From Chara braunii (lineage: Eukaryota > Streptophyta > Charophyceae > Charales > Characeae), in NCBI GenBank assembly GCA_003427395.1, contig BFEA01000694.1, positions 512,514-560,695 of the forward strand: 48,182 nucleotides of DNA, given 5' to 3'. Position numbers and translations under genes: made by a program. Below are positions 1-10,890 of this stretch, piece by piece. The notes beneath the pieces were generated by a model that ran no database searches, was not told where the DNA came from, and saw nothing but the letters and a program-made list of their open reading frames with translations. Numbering within the stretch: the stretch's first letter is position 1; each line of letters begins with the position of its first letter.

Positions 1-95
1 TGAGTGAGATCCAAAAGAATAGTACGTAATCAGGGCGGGGGGAGGTCGCGATGAAGGGAGATGAAGAGTTCACAATGCGAGGATGGGGGCGGGGG
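1..95 (+). other. Duplicate of 1371-1465, artefactual contig end
   Basis: These 95 bases are identical to 1371-1465 and run straight into a mate-pair junction adapter at 96. The sequence after the adapter starts at 134. Reading order 1465, adapter, 134 is what a circularised fragment spanning 134-1465 (about 1.33 kb) gives when read across its junction. This stretch should not be treated as genomic order. Confidence 0.93.
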
Positions 96-133
96 CTGTC
101 TCTTATACACATCTAGATGTGTATAAGAGACAG
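96..133. other. Nextera mate-pair junction adapter
   Basis: The 19-mer CTGTCTCTTATACACATCT is followed directly by its reverse complement, making a perfect 38-bp palindrome. This is the transposon mosaic end in the doubled form left by mate-pair circularisation. It is synthetic sequence kept in the assembly, not a biological feature. Confidence 0.97.
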
Positions 134-167
134 GTATTAACACGCGCGTCTTGCTCTCCCCCCCCCT

Positions 168-175
<8 letters not shown>

Positions 176-233
<58 letters not shown>
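176..233. repeat. (CT)n microsatellite
   Basis: An almost pure CT run of about 57 bases is preceded by C-rich tracts. The flank pattern of GCGCSTCTTGCTCTCCCCCC occurs on both sides (about 146 and 250), so the run sits inside a small degenerate direct repeat. Confidence 0.95.
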
Positions 234-235
<2 letters not shown>

Positions 236-544
236 CGGATCTCTCCAAGCATGCGCCTCTTGCTCTCCCCCCTTCTCCCCCCTTCCCTCGTGATTTCGTT
301 TGGGCTGGTGGCGGCGACGGGGTCGCCAGGTCAAGGAAAAAATTAGGGCCTGTGGTCCCTCTGCCGTACCCGTGAAGGCCCTCCCGACTCTTTTGGGCAG
401 CGCCCAACGAAATACTTCTCTCACTTTTCTTCGCCAAACCAATGCTCGCCAGTTTCAAGACTCAGAGCCGCGACGATCTAGGGAGTTCACGCAAGGGAAG
501 GCCCAGATCGCGGGCCGATCAACTGCCAATAACTGATGTTTTAC

Positions 545-546
<2 letters not shown>

Positions 547-635
<89 letters not shown>
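547..635. repeat. (CT)n microsatellite
   Basis: A pure CT run of about 89 bases. The Ser-Leu or Arg-Glu reading frames across it are artefacts of the repeat. No gene is seen in 234-546, which is unique GC-rich sequence. Confidence 0.97.
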
Positions 636-638
<3 letters not shown>

Positions 639-639
639 T

Positions 640-1990
640 TGACATAAACAGCTTCTGTGGGCTCAAGTCACGATATCTGAAGTCAGATCCAAAAGAGCAG
701 TCGACGATTCGGGCGGAGAGACGAGGATGGGAAAAGCAGGTGGAGAATGAGGGATGGAGGGGCGGAGGAGGGTTAGGATGTGAACATGGAGGACAGAGGA
801 AGATCACAAGAGGAGCAGAAGAAGAAGGAGAATGAGGAGAGGACTTCAAGGAGGTACTTTTTTCCCCTTAACTTCTTATTTATTCTTTCAGGTCGCCGAG
901 TTGTTGAACAGTGAGCAGAACTTGGCAATTCTATGCAGCACTCAGCCCTCGACAGTATAAAGTCAGATCCAAAAGAGCAGTCGACGATTAGGGCGGAGGG
1001 AGAGGGATGAGAAAAGCGGGTGAAGGGGGATACCGGGGAAGAATGTCGAGAGGGTTAGGATGTGAACATGGAGGACACTTATGAAGATCGCAAGAGGAGG
1101 AGCACGGGGAGGAGGATGAGGAGGACAGGACGTCGAGGAGGCACTTCTTATCCATTCTTCAGGCCGCCGAGATGTTGAACGGCGAGCAAAACGGCCCCGG
1201 TATCTCAATCTTCAAAATCATATGTAAATTTTCATATGGGACGCTGGGCCCGGTTCCCAGCACGTGCTGCTCCCCACGAATAGATTGGAGCCTTGTTCCC
1301 AAAAAAAAAAAAAGAGCGGCGAGCAACACTTTGCATTAGTTGCTGCCGTGGGCTCAACCAACGGTAGTCTTGAGTGAGATCCAAAAGAATAGTACGTAAT
1401 CAGGGCGGGGGGAGGTCGCGATGAAGGGAGATGAAGAGTTCACAATGCGAGGATGGGGGCGGGGGATGGTCCCCAAAAGCAGATGGATGCGGTCATCGGG
1501 AGAGGATGTTGAGAGGTGGAGAGACAGGAGCGGGGTCGAAGAGCGCGGCGGGATAAAGAAAGATCGGATAATGGGTGGCGCAGGGGAAGGGGGACCGGGG
1601 TGGGTCGATCCGAACATGAGGAAGAAGAAAATCGCAAGTGGAGGAGGAGGAAGAGAAGCAGCGGAAAAAGGACACTGTAGGGAGGACGTCGATGAGTCGC
1701 CTTTTTTACCATTGGCTTCTGATCTATTCCGTCAGGCCACTAAGACGATCGAATGGCCCGCAAAAACTTGGCATAATTGCTCGTGTTGGCTCAACCTATC
1801 AGGGCAGGGGATATCGTGACTGGGGAAGAAGTAAGGGAAAGGCAGTCGCACAGGTATATCGGGACAGGGTGGGATCGGGAGGAAGGTTGCAATCTGAAAA
1901 TGGGGAACAGGGGGAGACCACAAAAGGAGGATGAGAAGATGTCGTTCTCCTTTCTTTGTTATGGTAGAATATCCATGGCATCGGATGCCA
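640..1990. repeat. Decayed tandem repeat, units about 280-430 bp
   Basis: Marker strings recur in the same order. 'GTCAGATCCAAAAGAGCAG' lies near 681 and 962, with a diverged form near 1373. 'GGCTCAA' followed by the unit start lies near 660, 1350 and 1790. 'TCAGGYCGCCGAG' lies near 889 and 1159, with a diverged form near 1731. Interiors are purine-rich (GGAGGA, GGGAAG). Three recognisable units and part of a fourth are visible. No coding sequence is supported, since the open frames are products of low complexity. Confidence 0.75.
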
Positions 1991-2833
1991 TCAAGAGGTA
2001 CCTCTTGGCTTTGTCTGAGGCTTGTTGATATTACGCCATCGTGTCAGTTCTCAATGCTCAGCTTCGGGTGCTCCGCCATCGCTTACTTCCTACGGTAGGC
2101 AAAAAACACCGACTACAGGACGCCGAGCTCGCGCTAATCACCAGCAGCCTGCGCGGCTATCCTTAGCCCAACGCTGTGACCTCCGCCGTTGTCGTCTGGT
2201 GATCTCCCCAGGATCCAGACCAGCGTGTTCAGACTACAGCTCGGTAGTTCCGTCAAATCCTATTCACGCCTGAACTTGGCCGGCTTTACATTCCCTGGGC
2301 GGATGGCCGTTCCACCCAGACCATGCCGAGTATGAAATGGCCGGTCAGGGACTGGGCGGACGGCGGGGGCCTCCCCCAGACCGTGGGCGGACCGCTGGGT
2401 GCTCCTCCAGATCATGCCAAGGGCGTTCGAACCGGCCATAGACTCGGCCGGCCGCGGCCCCAAATGATCACAAGCCTATTTGTACAAACCGGCGCCCAGG
2501 GCCTGCACAGCCTGAAATAGACGACCTGAATTGACCTCTACCATTGGACCCGTTTCTTGAGGCTGCCAGTGGCAGCGACAACCATGGGATCTAAAAGCAG
2601 AAAAGGAGGAGTAACCAACGGAAAGGACAAACTGCTTTGACAACGCCATAGCCGGCAGGAATTGGTTTTCCAAAACATGGTGCCTGAACAGTAGACTGGC
2701 ATCGGTTGATGAACATGACAAACTAATCCTCGGAAAGTGGCTGTTCAGTCTGTAGCTCTCTAGATAGTGCAAGTTCAATTGTTCCTGACTTTCGCTTCAC
2801 TTTTTACCCTCTTCTAATTAGATCCTTTCCTCT
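1991..2833. other. No gene seen; short GC-rich repeats at 2297-2418
   Basis: No coding signal is found. Three degenerate copies of a 'GGCGGAYSGC...CAGAYCATGCC' module of about 31 bases lie at 2298-2327, 2356-2386 and 2386-2418. The final ~60 bases before the Ty3 element are pyrimidine-rich host flank. Confidence 0.5.
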
Positions 2834-2838
2834 TAGCT
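2834..2838. repeat. Target-site duplication TAGCT (left)
   Basis: TAGCT lies directly outside the left LTR, whose first bases are TGT at 2839. The same five bases lie directly outside the right LTR at 12690-12694. Five-bp duplications are usual for Ty3/gypsy integration, so these mark both element ends. Confidence 0.85.
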
Positions 2839-3115
2839 TGTCGCAGACCCACCAGGTGTGGTGCTCCGCCGGGGATAGAGATGGAGATGGAGGGAGAAGG
2901 GGGAGCGAGATGGCACAGCGCAGCTCCCACGCCAGACTCCAACGCACATACTCCAAAGTGTGCGGATGTAGAATGAATCGGAAAACAGACAACAGTTGGG
3001 GTATACCCCAGCGGACTGACGGGACCGGCCTGGACTGGACTGCCCCGAATACAACACAGGCCTGTGAGAACAAGCCAAGGGGCTGGTCTCACAGGCCAAC
3101 CAGAGGTCCGCTACA
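2839..3115 (-). repeat. 3' LTR of the Ty3 element
   Basis: This copy matches 12384-12689 from TGT at the left end to GAGGTCCG at 3110. It continues with CTACA, giving a canonical TGT...ACA LTR of 277 bp. It is shorter than the right copy because it lacks a duplicated GGACTGGACT-rich stretch. No convincing polypurine tract is seen on the element-internal side, where the sense sequence is only weakly purine-rich. Confidence 0.85.
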
Positions 3116-4187
3116 CGATCCTCGGCCTGTGATGGATCGCCTAGATACAAGCACGCTTCCGCCAAGAAGCGGAACTCTACCAAAGAAAAAGAAAACCTGA
3201 GTAGTCTAGGATGCGGAGCAAGCTCCATGTTGAGTCTATGCGATGCAACCTAGGATAGGAAATGTCACAAAAAACAACAATGTCACAGCTGACAGCCTAA
3301 GTGAAAGCAGAAGCAACTAACTAGCATACATGTCATAGGAAAGCAAAAAGTAATGACAACTAGGTCCTAGAATGTTGGAGGCAGTAGCCTTAGTCTGGAA
3401 GCAGTTGACTAGTGTATAAGTCCTAAGAACAGCAAAAGCAGAACAACTAAATCCTATAAATGCCAGAGGCAGTAGCCTAAGTCTGAGAGCAACAAAGCAA
3501 CAACAAGACAACCATATGTCACAGGAGGAGTGTGTCGCGAACCAAAGGGTGGGATGGTCTCAGAGGGTGGCGAATGCAGCCTGAGGTCGATAACTCCTAA
3601 GGGCATCCACACAAAATGACAGGGAGACACATGTCATCAGTCTCAATGAGGGTAGGGAACTGGGAGCGAACAGAACCAATGACCCTTATAGATAGACCAT
3701 CAGGGCGGGTAATGCTCGACTAAGGGGGTGACCGCTATGAAGGGTCGACCATGCAAGGGAACAAGGGAGCCTGATATACTGGGCGCACCTAGATGAAGCA
3801 TGCGAGGCTGCCTAACTAGGGCGTGAGGGCCGGCAGAGGGTAGAAAGGTGATGGGTAAGGGAATCATGCAAATGACTCCTAAAGTGAGAGAAGTCGGAGC
3901 TAGATCCATAAGTTGGGAATATACCAAGGGAGAGTCCAACTCAGAGGAACCCAGCGAAGGGAGACCATCATGCGACATGAGCAGGGTACTGTACAGGGTA
4001 AAATGGTCAGAGGGTGATGACGTCTGAAGTAGGCAGAGCTGATCGTGACGACGTCCATGAAGTTGCCGATGACGTCCATGATGAGAAATCCGGAATGCCG
4101 TCGAGGAAGAGCCTCAACGTCGACGAGCTGAAGTGGCAAAACTGGAGTGGATGGAGTACTGAGAGGTCAAGGACGTGGGAAGATAAG
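3116..4187 (-). other. 3' noncoding part of the Ty3 element, with minisatellite
   Basis: About 1.07 kb lies between the pol stop and the 3' LTR. From 3283 to about 3500 there are three degenerate copies of a unit near 90 bp: 'GCAGTAGCCTWAGTCTG' recurs with AGCCTAA or AGCCTTA at 3294, 3386 and 3474, and 'AAGTCCTARGAA' appears between them. No supported gene is present. An open frame at 3700-3978 has no recognisable features. Confidence 0.6.
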
Positions 4188-4865
4188 TCAGAGTCGATCG
4201 TCGTATCGAGCAGGATGACGACGAGTGCGTTGTGGACGCTCAGAAGCATCCGGCTGCTGCTGAAGGTCTGCCTCAGATGGAGCAGGCTCGACTTCAGAGG
4301 TCTCCTCAGCCGAGGGAGAAGGAGGAGGGTCAGTGGGCTGAGGAGGAGCAGTCAACCCAGCACAACGAGCACGATCATAGGCACACACCAACATGCGAGC
4401 GTGCTCCAAGTGCTCGAGGAGCTCCCAAGTAGCCTCCTCATCAGGGTAACCCTTCCAACGTACGAGATACTCGACGTGAGGAGGGTTGTCGTTGTTGACT
4501 CGACGACCAATGATGTTTGAAACAAGGAACTCCTCGTGGCCGTTCACCATAATGGGTGGAGGAAACTCGTATGGTCGTCCAACGAAACGCTCAGATGGTC
4601 TGCGGTAAGGACACAGCAATGAGACGTGGTAGACATCGTGCACACGAGTCTGTCGTAGGTAATCAGTCAGCTTCACACTGAAGCTGACCGGGCTAGAAGC
4701 CGTATAAGAACCGACGGCCTGGAGAATGCGGCATGGGCCAAAGAAGCGATGCCGAAACTTGTTAAGCATGTCCGCTTCGTGCTGTAAGTGGCGGGCGTCG
4801 ATAAGCACATCATCACCGACTTTGAATGAATGATTTATCCTCGATCGGTTCGCACGTGCTGCCAT
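4188..4865 (-). pseudogene. Integrase C-terminus and chromodomain of Ty3 pol
   Basis: This open frame of about 225 codons is the 3' end of pol. Its first half is the integrase C-terminal module (KVGDDVLIDARHL, then a KFRHRFFGPCRI segment and a VHDVYHVSLL segment). Residues about 110-165 form a chromodomain with the VEYLVRWKGYP core and the ATWELLEHLEHA helix. Chromodomains of chromoviruses bind histone marks and direct integration into heterochromatin. A Pro/Glu/Arg-rich tail follows to the stop at 4188. The aromatic residues of the methyl-lysine cage look intact, so this part is well preserved although upstream pol is broken. Confidence 0.92.
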
Positions 4866-5947
4866 GCGAGTCTAGGAAGCGGCTATGTGCTCGTGCACGA
4901 TTTTCATGATCGACGTCATGTGTGCAACCCAATCATCCAGCGCGGGACAACTCGTGTCGGGGTGCATCTGTGACGGTCGAAGGAAGTCCACGGGAAGATG
5001 AGGGTGATAATCGAGGTCGCAATAGTAAGGCGACATCCCCGTGGCTGGCAAGACGACGTGGTGGTAGGTTATCTCCGCGTGGGCAAGATGGAGATCCCAC
5101 TGCTGGTCGTCACGAACAATCTTTCAGAGAATATCTCTGAGGGTCTTATTCGTGACCTCGGTCTGACCATCGGTTTGGGGATAGTAAGACAAGGAGAAGC
5201 GGAGTTGCGTGCCGTAAACCTTGTGGAGCCATCGCCAAAATCGGTTGGTAAAGCGCAGGTCACGGTCAGATATGATACTCAGAGGTAAGCCGTGGTCACG
5301 CACGGCTCAGTCAAACACGATGTCGGTGACCTCACATGCACTGATAGCGGCACGGAACAAAGCGTGCACGCTTCGTGAAGCGGTCGACGACGACCAGGAT
5401 AGCATCATGACCGCGGGGGGTCGGAGGAGGAAGACAACCGATAAAGTTCATCGAGATGGACTGCCAACGACCCTCAGGGATAGGAAGAGGTTGGCGCAAA
5501 CCATAAGGTAAGTGGTTCGTACTGTTCACCTCCTGACAGGTGGGACACTGCGACGTAGTCCTTCCCAAAGTCCTTGTGCTTTGGCCTGACGTATAGGCGG
5601 CTCACACGAGCCAACGTCTTGTGAAAACCTGCCTGGTCATGAAACTCTACTACTGCCCGGACACGTAACTGTCCAGTGGAGGAAATGCAAATACGGGGCT
5701 CTCTGGTGCCCTGTGAACCGTGCCAGTACACAAGACTGTTGTCCCCGAGAGAGTAGTTTGGGACGGTCTTGCCACTCTGAAGGGTCGCATGGATGTCACG
5801 ATAATCGGGGCAGTGGCGGTACTGAGTGCGAAACTCATCGATCACCGAGTGGTGGACGGTGCTGACCGAGATGGAAGCGAGCTGGATCTGCTCCTGATCG
5901 TGGTCAGGGCACCGAGATAAGGCATCTGCAACCCGATTAGTCTTCAT
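4866..5947 (-). pseudogene. Integrase zinc-binding and catalytic core, frameshifted
   Basis: Pieces in more than one frame rebuild an integrase. The RNase H to integrase linker (VADALSRCP) and the HHCC finger (FHDQAGFHKTL, then CPTCQ near 5540) lie at 5474-5947. The start of the core is at 5332-5568. The rest (IISDRDLRFT and PQTDGQTEVTN, near 5080-5250) is in another frame. The second Asp and the Glu of the DDE triad are present. The first is changed: family members read SMDFI where this copy reads SMNFI, an Asp-to-Asn change. Frame breaks near 5570 and 5330 and an in-frame stop confirm a pseudogene. Confidence 0.88.
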
Positions 5948-6504
5948 GTGCTTAGTGGTGAAACTAAACTCAGATAGGTCGCGCCACCAGCGAGCCTGTC
6001 GAGGAGTGAGCTTCGTTTTTTGAGAAAAGCCTGAACAACAGAGTTGTTCATGCGCACCGTGAAAGGTACCCCGTGCAGGTAGTGACGCCAGTGCCGAGCG
6101 ACATAAACTACTGCGAGAACCTCACGTTCATCAGTGGCGTAGTTTATCTCGGCGGGCAGGAGATGACGGGAGTAGAAAGCTATCGGACAATCACATGAGC
6201 GAGACTCGACAATGTTGTCCTCGGCAATGGTAGGAGAATAGTCAATAGAAGGTTCGTTAGTAGCTGAACGAGTAGGCGTCAGGCGGGAGGCACTGATAGG
6301 GGTAAGGGGTGGGAAGCGAGGGATACGAGGATGGGAGGAATCAGGAGAGGGGGGGAGAATCTGAGAAAGTACTGCTCCTACAACAAAGTCTGACGCATCG
6401 GTGGTAAGGATAAAAGGGCGATCAAAATCGGGCAGATGAAGAACCGGTGCGCATGTCACCGCCTTCTTGAGGGCGCGGAAGGCGTCCTCGTGGAAGGCTT
6501 CCAA
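5944..6504 (-). pseudogene. RNase H domain of Ty3 pol with a proline-rich insertion
   Basis: The frame opens with the RT connection (FRALKKAVTCAPVL), then FILTTDASDFVVGAVLSQ, the first RNase H strand with its catalytic Asp. About 55 residues rich in Pro, Ser and Thr follow before the expected CPIAFYSRHL block, where relatives have only about ten. The YATDERE block supplies the catalytic Glu. The usual TDH motif reads MNN, so the next catalytic Asp is lost. The frame breaks near 5990 before the HHCC region. Confidence 0.85.
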
Positions 6505-7615
6505 ACCCAGGGTGGGTTCTTCCGGAGGAGGGTGGAGGAAAGGACGTAGGAATACCTAGCGTATCCCTGGATGAAATTACTATAGTAGTTGGTAAGGCCT
6601 AGGAAGCTGCGAAGCTGCTTCGCAGATGTGAGGACGGGACACTCCGCAATAGCAGTGATTTTCTCGTCGTCCATGTGGAGACCCTGGTCAGACATGTAGT
6701 GTCCTAAGAAATCCACTTTATGTTGGGCAAAGCGGCACTTGCTCAGCTTGGCGTAGAAGCCATATCTGCGCAAGCGGTCAAGGACGTCGCGGAGGTGTCT
6801 GAGATGCTCCTCAAGGGTATGACCAGGATATCGTCGAGGTAGATGAGAACGTACTGCTCCAGGATGTCCCTAAAGATGTCGTTCATCACCCTCTGGAACG
6901 TAGTGGGTGCGTTGGTGAAGCCGAATGGCATCACCGTAAACTCATAGTGGCCGAAGCGCGATCGGAACGCTGTTTTCGGCCGGTCCGCTGCAGCGACGCG
7001 GATCTGAGGGTAACCGCTATGAAGATCAATCTTCGTAAAGAAGCGGTTGTCTGCTAGGCGGGTGAACAGCTCATCGAAACGAGGCATAGGATAGCTGTTC
7101 TTAACCGTGTAGCGGTTGAGACCACGATAGTCGATGGGGAGACGGAGAGTTTCATCCGCTTTGCGAGCAAAGAGGACGGGTGCACCCCACGGGGAGTTGT
7201 TGGGTTTAATGAAACCCAGTCTTAGGAGTTCCTCAAGTTGACGCTTGAGTTCAATGGCCTTGGGGATCGAGAGTCTCTAGAGTGCCTGGTGGTGAACACG
7301 ATAGTCAGGCACGAGCTGGATGGAGTGCTTGACGTCGCGCATCGGTGGGATGCCGGCGTATGAGAACGACGAAGGGAAAACGTCGTGGTACTCTCGATTG
7401 AGGTCATGAACTGTGGGCTCCAGGTCAGCCGTATATTGTGTCAGTTCCTCAGCGTCAGCGTCAGCACGTGACGGCGGGGTGAACTCGACGGACGGCGGAG
7501 GGTGGGAAGTAGAGATGAGAGACATGGAGATAGAAGGAGGATCTGGCTCAAGAGGGATGAGCTCGGCGTTGGGACAGGGTGGATCATAGTGTAAGAGATC
7601 CATAACGTTCACCAT
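6456..7615 (-). pseudogene. Reverse transcriptase of Ty3 pol, frameshifted
   Basis: The frame 7277-7615 is the PR-RT linker, ending in a TAG (7277-7279). The same frame continues through [32 protein letters not shown] (catalytic Asp), [17 protein letters not shown] and the YLDD catalytic box at 6830-6841. A frameshift just after DDILV (about 6820) moves the thumb and connection ([26 protein letters not shown]) into a second frame. Another shift near 6500 leads into RNase H. All palm motifs are intact, so only the stop and the frame breaks disable it. Confidence 0.92.
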
Positions 7616-8213
7616 AAAGAAGGTGACGTCGTCTTGTCGACTGCCGAGGCGAGGTGACAGTGCTCGTAGGAGATGGTGTGGGCACGGAAGGCGCCGGGGG
7701 AGGAGGATCGGGGCGTGGTGTCACAGTGGTACCTATGAAAGGTACGTGATACGTCTGTCCACACTTCGTTTTGAGAACGAGAGTGTTGGTCGCCCAATTG
7801 GCCTCGGTGTTGCGGAACGGACGAGACCACGGAGTACCGAGAATGAGATCGTACCCCGTCTCCATCACATCGAAATGTGCAGAGGAGCGGTGGCGACGAG
7901 ACGCCGAGGGACGATCGGTCGGCTCGAGAGTGAGGAAGAAGGGGAGGTCAGTGACCGTCTGATCGAAGAAGCGCTGAGTCTTGTCATCCCCTACGGTGAC
8001 GCAGATGGGAGTCGGGGACCCTATTGTGGGTAAGCGGGCTTCTTTCACCACACGTGGATGAATGAAGTCGCCCTGAGAACCGGAATCCCACAGCGTTGAG
8101 TACACCCTCGTGGAGGTCCCCAGTCGTACTGCAATGATCGGGAGGGTGTGATCAGGGTCAGAGAGGATGGTGAGAAGGCGACGCAGTGCAGCGACATGGA
8201 GGGTGAGTCGCTC
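7584..8213 (-). pseudogene. Retropepsin-type protease of Ty3 pol
   Basis: The aspartic protease active site reads LWDSGSQGDFIHP near 8080, with the expected D-S-G triad. A second conserved block (DLILGTPWSRP) follows near 7820, then a proline-rich linker. The open frame extends upstream to a TAG at 8214-8216 in a leucine-rich segment. It is in a different frame from both gag and RT. A programmed frameshift is possible, but single-base decay is as likely. The catalytic residues look intact. Confidence 0.85.
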
Positions 8214-8482
8214 CTAACGAGCCTGGAGCATGCTCAAGTCCAGAAGAGAGGACACGACGTCCTCGCGAGTAGCGAGCTGCTTGCTACAACGCGTCGGTAG
8301 TCATGGAGGGGTAGAAGGGGAGACGGTGGTCTGCGGAGGCGCAGACGGTACTGCGACAGAGGGCTGAGTACACTCTGTCGGGTCCTGCGATACCTCAGCT
8401 CCAGTAGCGAGAGGGGCGAAGCATGACGGAGATGTCGAGAAGCCCACTACTGAGGAGGGCAAAGGTGTACACTGTACCGTGC

Positions 8483-10507
8483 TTAGGAGGCACCGTGGGG
8501 ATGCAAGGCGTCGGGAGGGGACTGAGCACGATGCTGGCGGGAAAGGTCAGCGTAGTGGCGGTCGAGGGCGGTGGTGTAAGGGCACTGCGAGGAGGTATGA
8601 CCGTCCTGGCGGCAGCGCAAACACCCACGCCGGCCCAAAATGGCCGCACGCTCTTCAGCGGAAAGGACACCGTGAGGAGGGACAAAGCCCTGAGGGAGGT
8701 CTTGCTGAGGGATCTCGGGGGGCGACGTGCCAGCGTGACCGGGGCGGCTGCGTGCCCTGGAGAGGGTGGATAGGATGAGCTGGAGGCGCTCGGCCATAGG
8801 GAGAGTAGAGTCCTCCAGGTGGTAGTGGATGGCCTCGCCGAGGTCGAGGTCGTCGCTATGATTACCCTCTGGCGACAACGGGGCAACAGCGACCTGCTCA
8901 CCATACTCAAGCGCACTGAAGCGGCTCGAGAAGTGGCGGCCCTGCTGCGCGGAACTGCGGGGGCGACCTCGGAAAGGGGAGCGGCGCTGGGGAGTGCCAT
9001 GAGAGGAGGAGGGGGTATAAGAAGTACGCTGAGGCTGGGAGGAGGAAGTGTGTTGAAGACGGGCCCACATCCGCTGATGGTCCCTGGCGGCCTCGTAAGC
9101 CTGCGGGGCCGATGTGAACTCGTACCGCCATAGCTCGGAGCGGTACTCAAGGGGAAGGCTGGCCAAGAAACGATCGATAAGGGCAGCCTCGGGAAAGAAC
9201 ACCACATCACAAATGAGGCGGGCGTCCTGAAAGACCTGGATATGGCGATCCAGGCCGGCAACACCACTAGAGTCGGACCAGCGTCTAGTGACGACACGCT
9301 CGAAGGCGCCAGTCACGTCATGTCGGGCTCCGAAGCGATTCTCGAGGAACGCCTGAAAATCCATGAAGGTCGGAGTCCGACCCACACGAAGGGAGTAAGC
9401 GTAAAAATCCTCCCAGGCGTCGAAAGGACCGCCACTCAGGCGTGTGGAGAGGTGAGTCACCCATATGTCGGGTGGGGCGCCCATGAGCTGGAGGGTGCGG
9501 GTGGCAGACTGTAGCCATCGAGACACGCGTATGCCTGTACCGTCATACAAGGCAATGTTCGTCAGGTGGACGAGCGGTGCGCCACTATTTTGGCGGCGAG
9601 GAGAGTGGGGAGCAAAGGCCTGTGCTACGGCCGAGTAAGTCGGCGCATGTCCTGGGGAAGAGGTTGCAGCTGACTGTCCGCTCGGGCCGCATGGTGGAGC
9701 GGCGGGGGGAACAACGGCAGGCTGCGAGGGAGCTGCGATCGAAGAGGTCACAATAGCCGAGGGAATAGGAAGGAGGTAGGATGGGGGTGAAGGGGATGGG
9801 GGGCGGGGAAGCGAGCCGGCAAGAATGGGAGAGTAAAGGAAGAAGTTCGGGCGCATCCCCTGTGAGGGTAGGGGTGGCTGAAGGCGTAAGAGGGCGAGGT
9901 CGGCCTAGGTCTGGGCAAGCTCATCCTCGAGACGTCGAACGTAGATCGAGCGAGGAGTGGCAGGAGGGAGAGTGGGGGAAGTGGACGCACGAGTGGCGCG
10001 GGGCATCCCAAAGGGGGGAGAGTCAGGTGGCGCTGTGGTCGTGTGAAGGAAAGGGAGAAGCGGGGCACCCCGAAAAGTTGAAACCATGGTAGCGGGTTGT
10101 GGTCCCGTAGCCGTAGTGACTGGAATCTGGGCGGGTGCGCCTGTAAAGTGAGGGAGGGCCTGGCCCGTGGCGGCCGTCGCGCTAGGAGCGTGGACGGTCA
10201 CCAGGATGGCTGGGTCAGGGGCGGCAGAGGAGGAGGCTACGTCGTGGCCACCATGTCGGAGGACAGGGGACCCGGACTGGGAGCCATAAGAAGAGAGAGA
10301 GTGGGGAGAGGAAGGACGACCAGCGTCCTGAAGCTGCCGTAGACCAGCGACAAGAGTCGCCATCTGCGCCTGTAAGGGCGTTAGGAGGGAGGTGATGAGG
10401 GTGTGCAGATCTCCCTGGGGTTGATGGCCTCGGTCCGTTGGCACGGGTGTGGAGCCCGATGCGGAGGTCGTCGCCGCCTCGGCGGCTTGTGACACGCCGT
10501 CGCCCAT
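8483..10507 (-). pseudogene. Gag polyprotein of the Ty3 element, one in-frame TAG
   Basis: One frame of 675 codons starts at ATG 10507 and is interrupted only by a TAG at 9905-9907. The N-terminal ~200 residues are Ser/Pro/Ala-rich and end with a helix (RRLEDELAQ). The middle is a retrotransposon capsid domain (RVSRWLQSATRTLQLMG, then WEDFYAYSL and FLENRFG). The C-terminus carries a CCHC zinc knuckle near residues 630-643 (C-LR-C-RQDG-H-TSSQ-C) that binds genomic RNA. A basic Arg/Ser stretch precedes the knuckle. Apart from the stop, gag is far better preserved than pol. Confidence 0.92.
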
Positions 10508-10690
10508 GGGGAGGTAATGGGCCGGACTAGAGAGGGCCGAAGGAGGTTCTCGTGAGCAGAGGGCGTAGGGGGAGGTATGCGATAGAAGGCGACGGGCGAC
10601 TCTAGTAAATTGAGCGTGGGCGCTGTCAAAGGGGGAGGGGTTGTTCGGATCCAGGGTGGTCGAATGAGAAGGTAGGGGGGGGTAGGAAAA

Positions 10691-10726
10691 CCCTAAACCC
10701 TAGAAAAACCCTAAGAAAACCCTAAC
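10691..10726 (-). promoter_or_regulatory. Telo-box-like CCCTAAA cluster upstream of gag
   Basis: Four CCCTA units, two of them adjacent as CCCTAAACCCTA, lie within 36 bases about 185 bases upstream of the gag ATG. On the element's sense strand they read TTAGGG and TTTAGGG with T-rich spacers. AAACCCTA is the plant telo-box, a promoter and 5'-leader element bound by telobox factors. A role in this element is inference. Confidence 0.45.
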
Positions 10727-10843
10727 TGGAGTTTGAGGTTGTTAGGGTAGGGTACTGGTGACCTAATCAAGAAAATAAAATAGCAAGCATAGGGGCGAAG
10801 GCGGGAGAAAAAATAAATAAACAGCGAAATTTTGAGAGAAAAA

Positions 10844-10844
<1 letters not shown>

Positions 10845-10885
<41 letters not shown>

Positions 10886-10890
10886 ATAAT
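10845..10890. repeat. (AAAT)n microsatellite
   Basis: About ten tandem AAAT units lie within AT-rich leader DNA. A weaker AAAT array is at 10945-10990. Confidence 0.9.

Noticed and set aside
83-642. Several long open frames over 30-640 on both strands
   Set aside because: They run through CT repeats (Ser-Leu or Arg-Glu repeats) and the adapter, so they are artefacts.
2820-3200. 120-codon plus-strand frame over the left LTR
   Set aside because: Sequence is LTR and the frame is not kept equally in the other LTR copy.
4014-4520. Plus-strand frame of 168 codons
   Set aside because: It lies antisense to the Ty3 chromodomain frame and is its shadow.
8423-9133. Plus-strand frames opposite gag
   Set aside because: Shadows of a GC-rich gag coding region; no motifs of their own.
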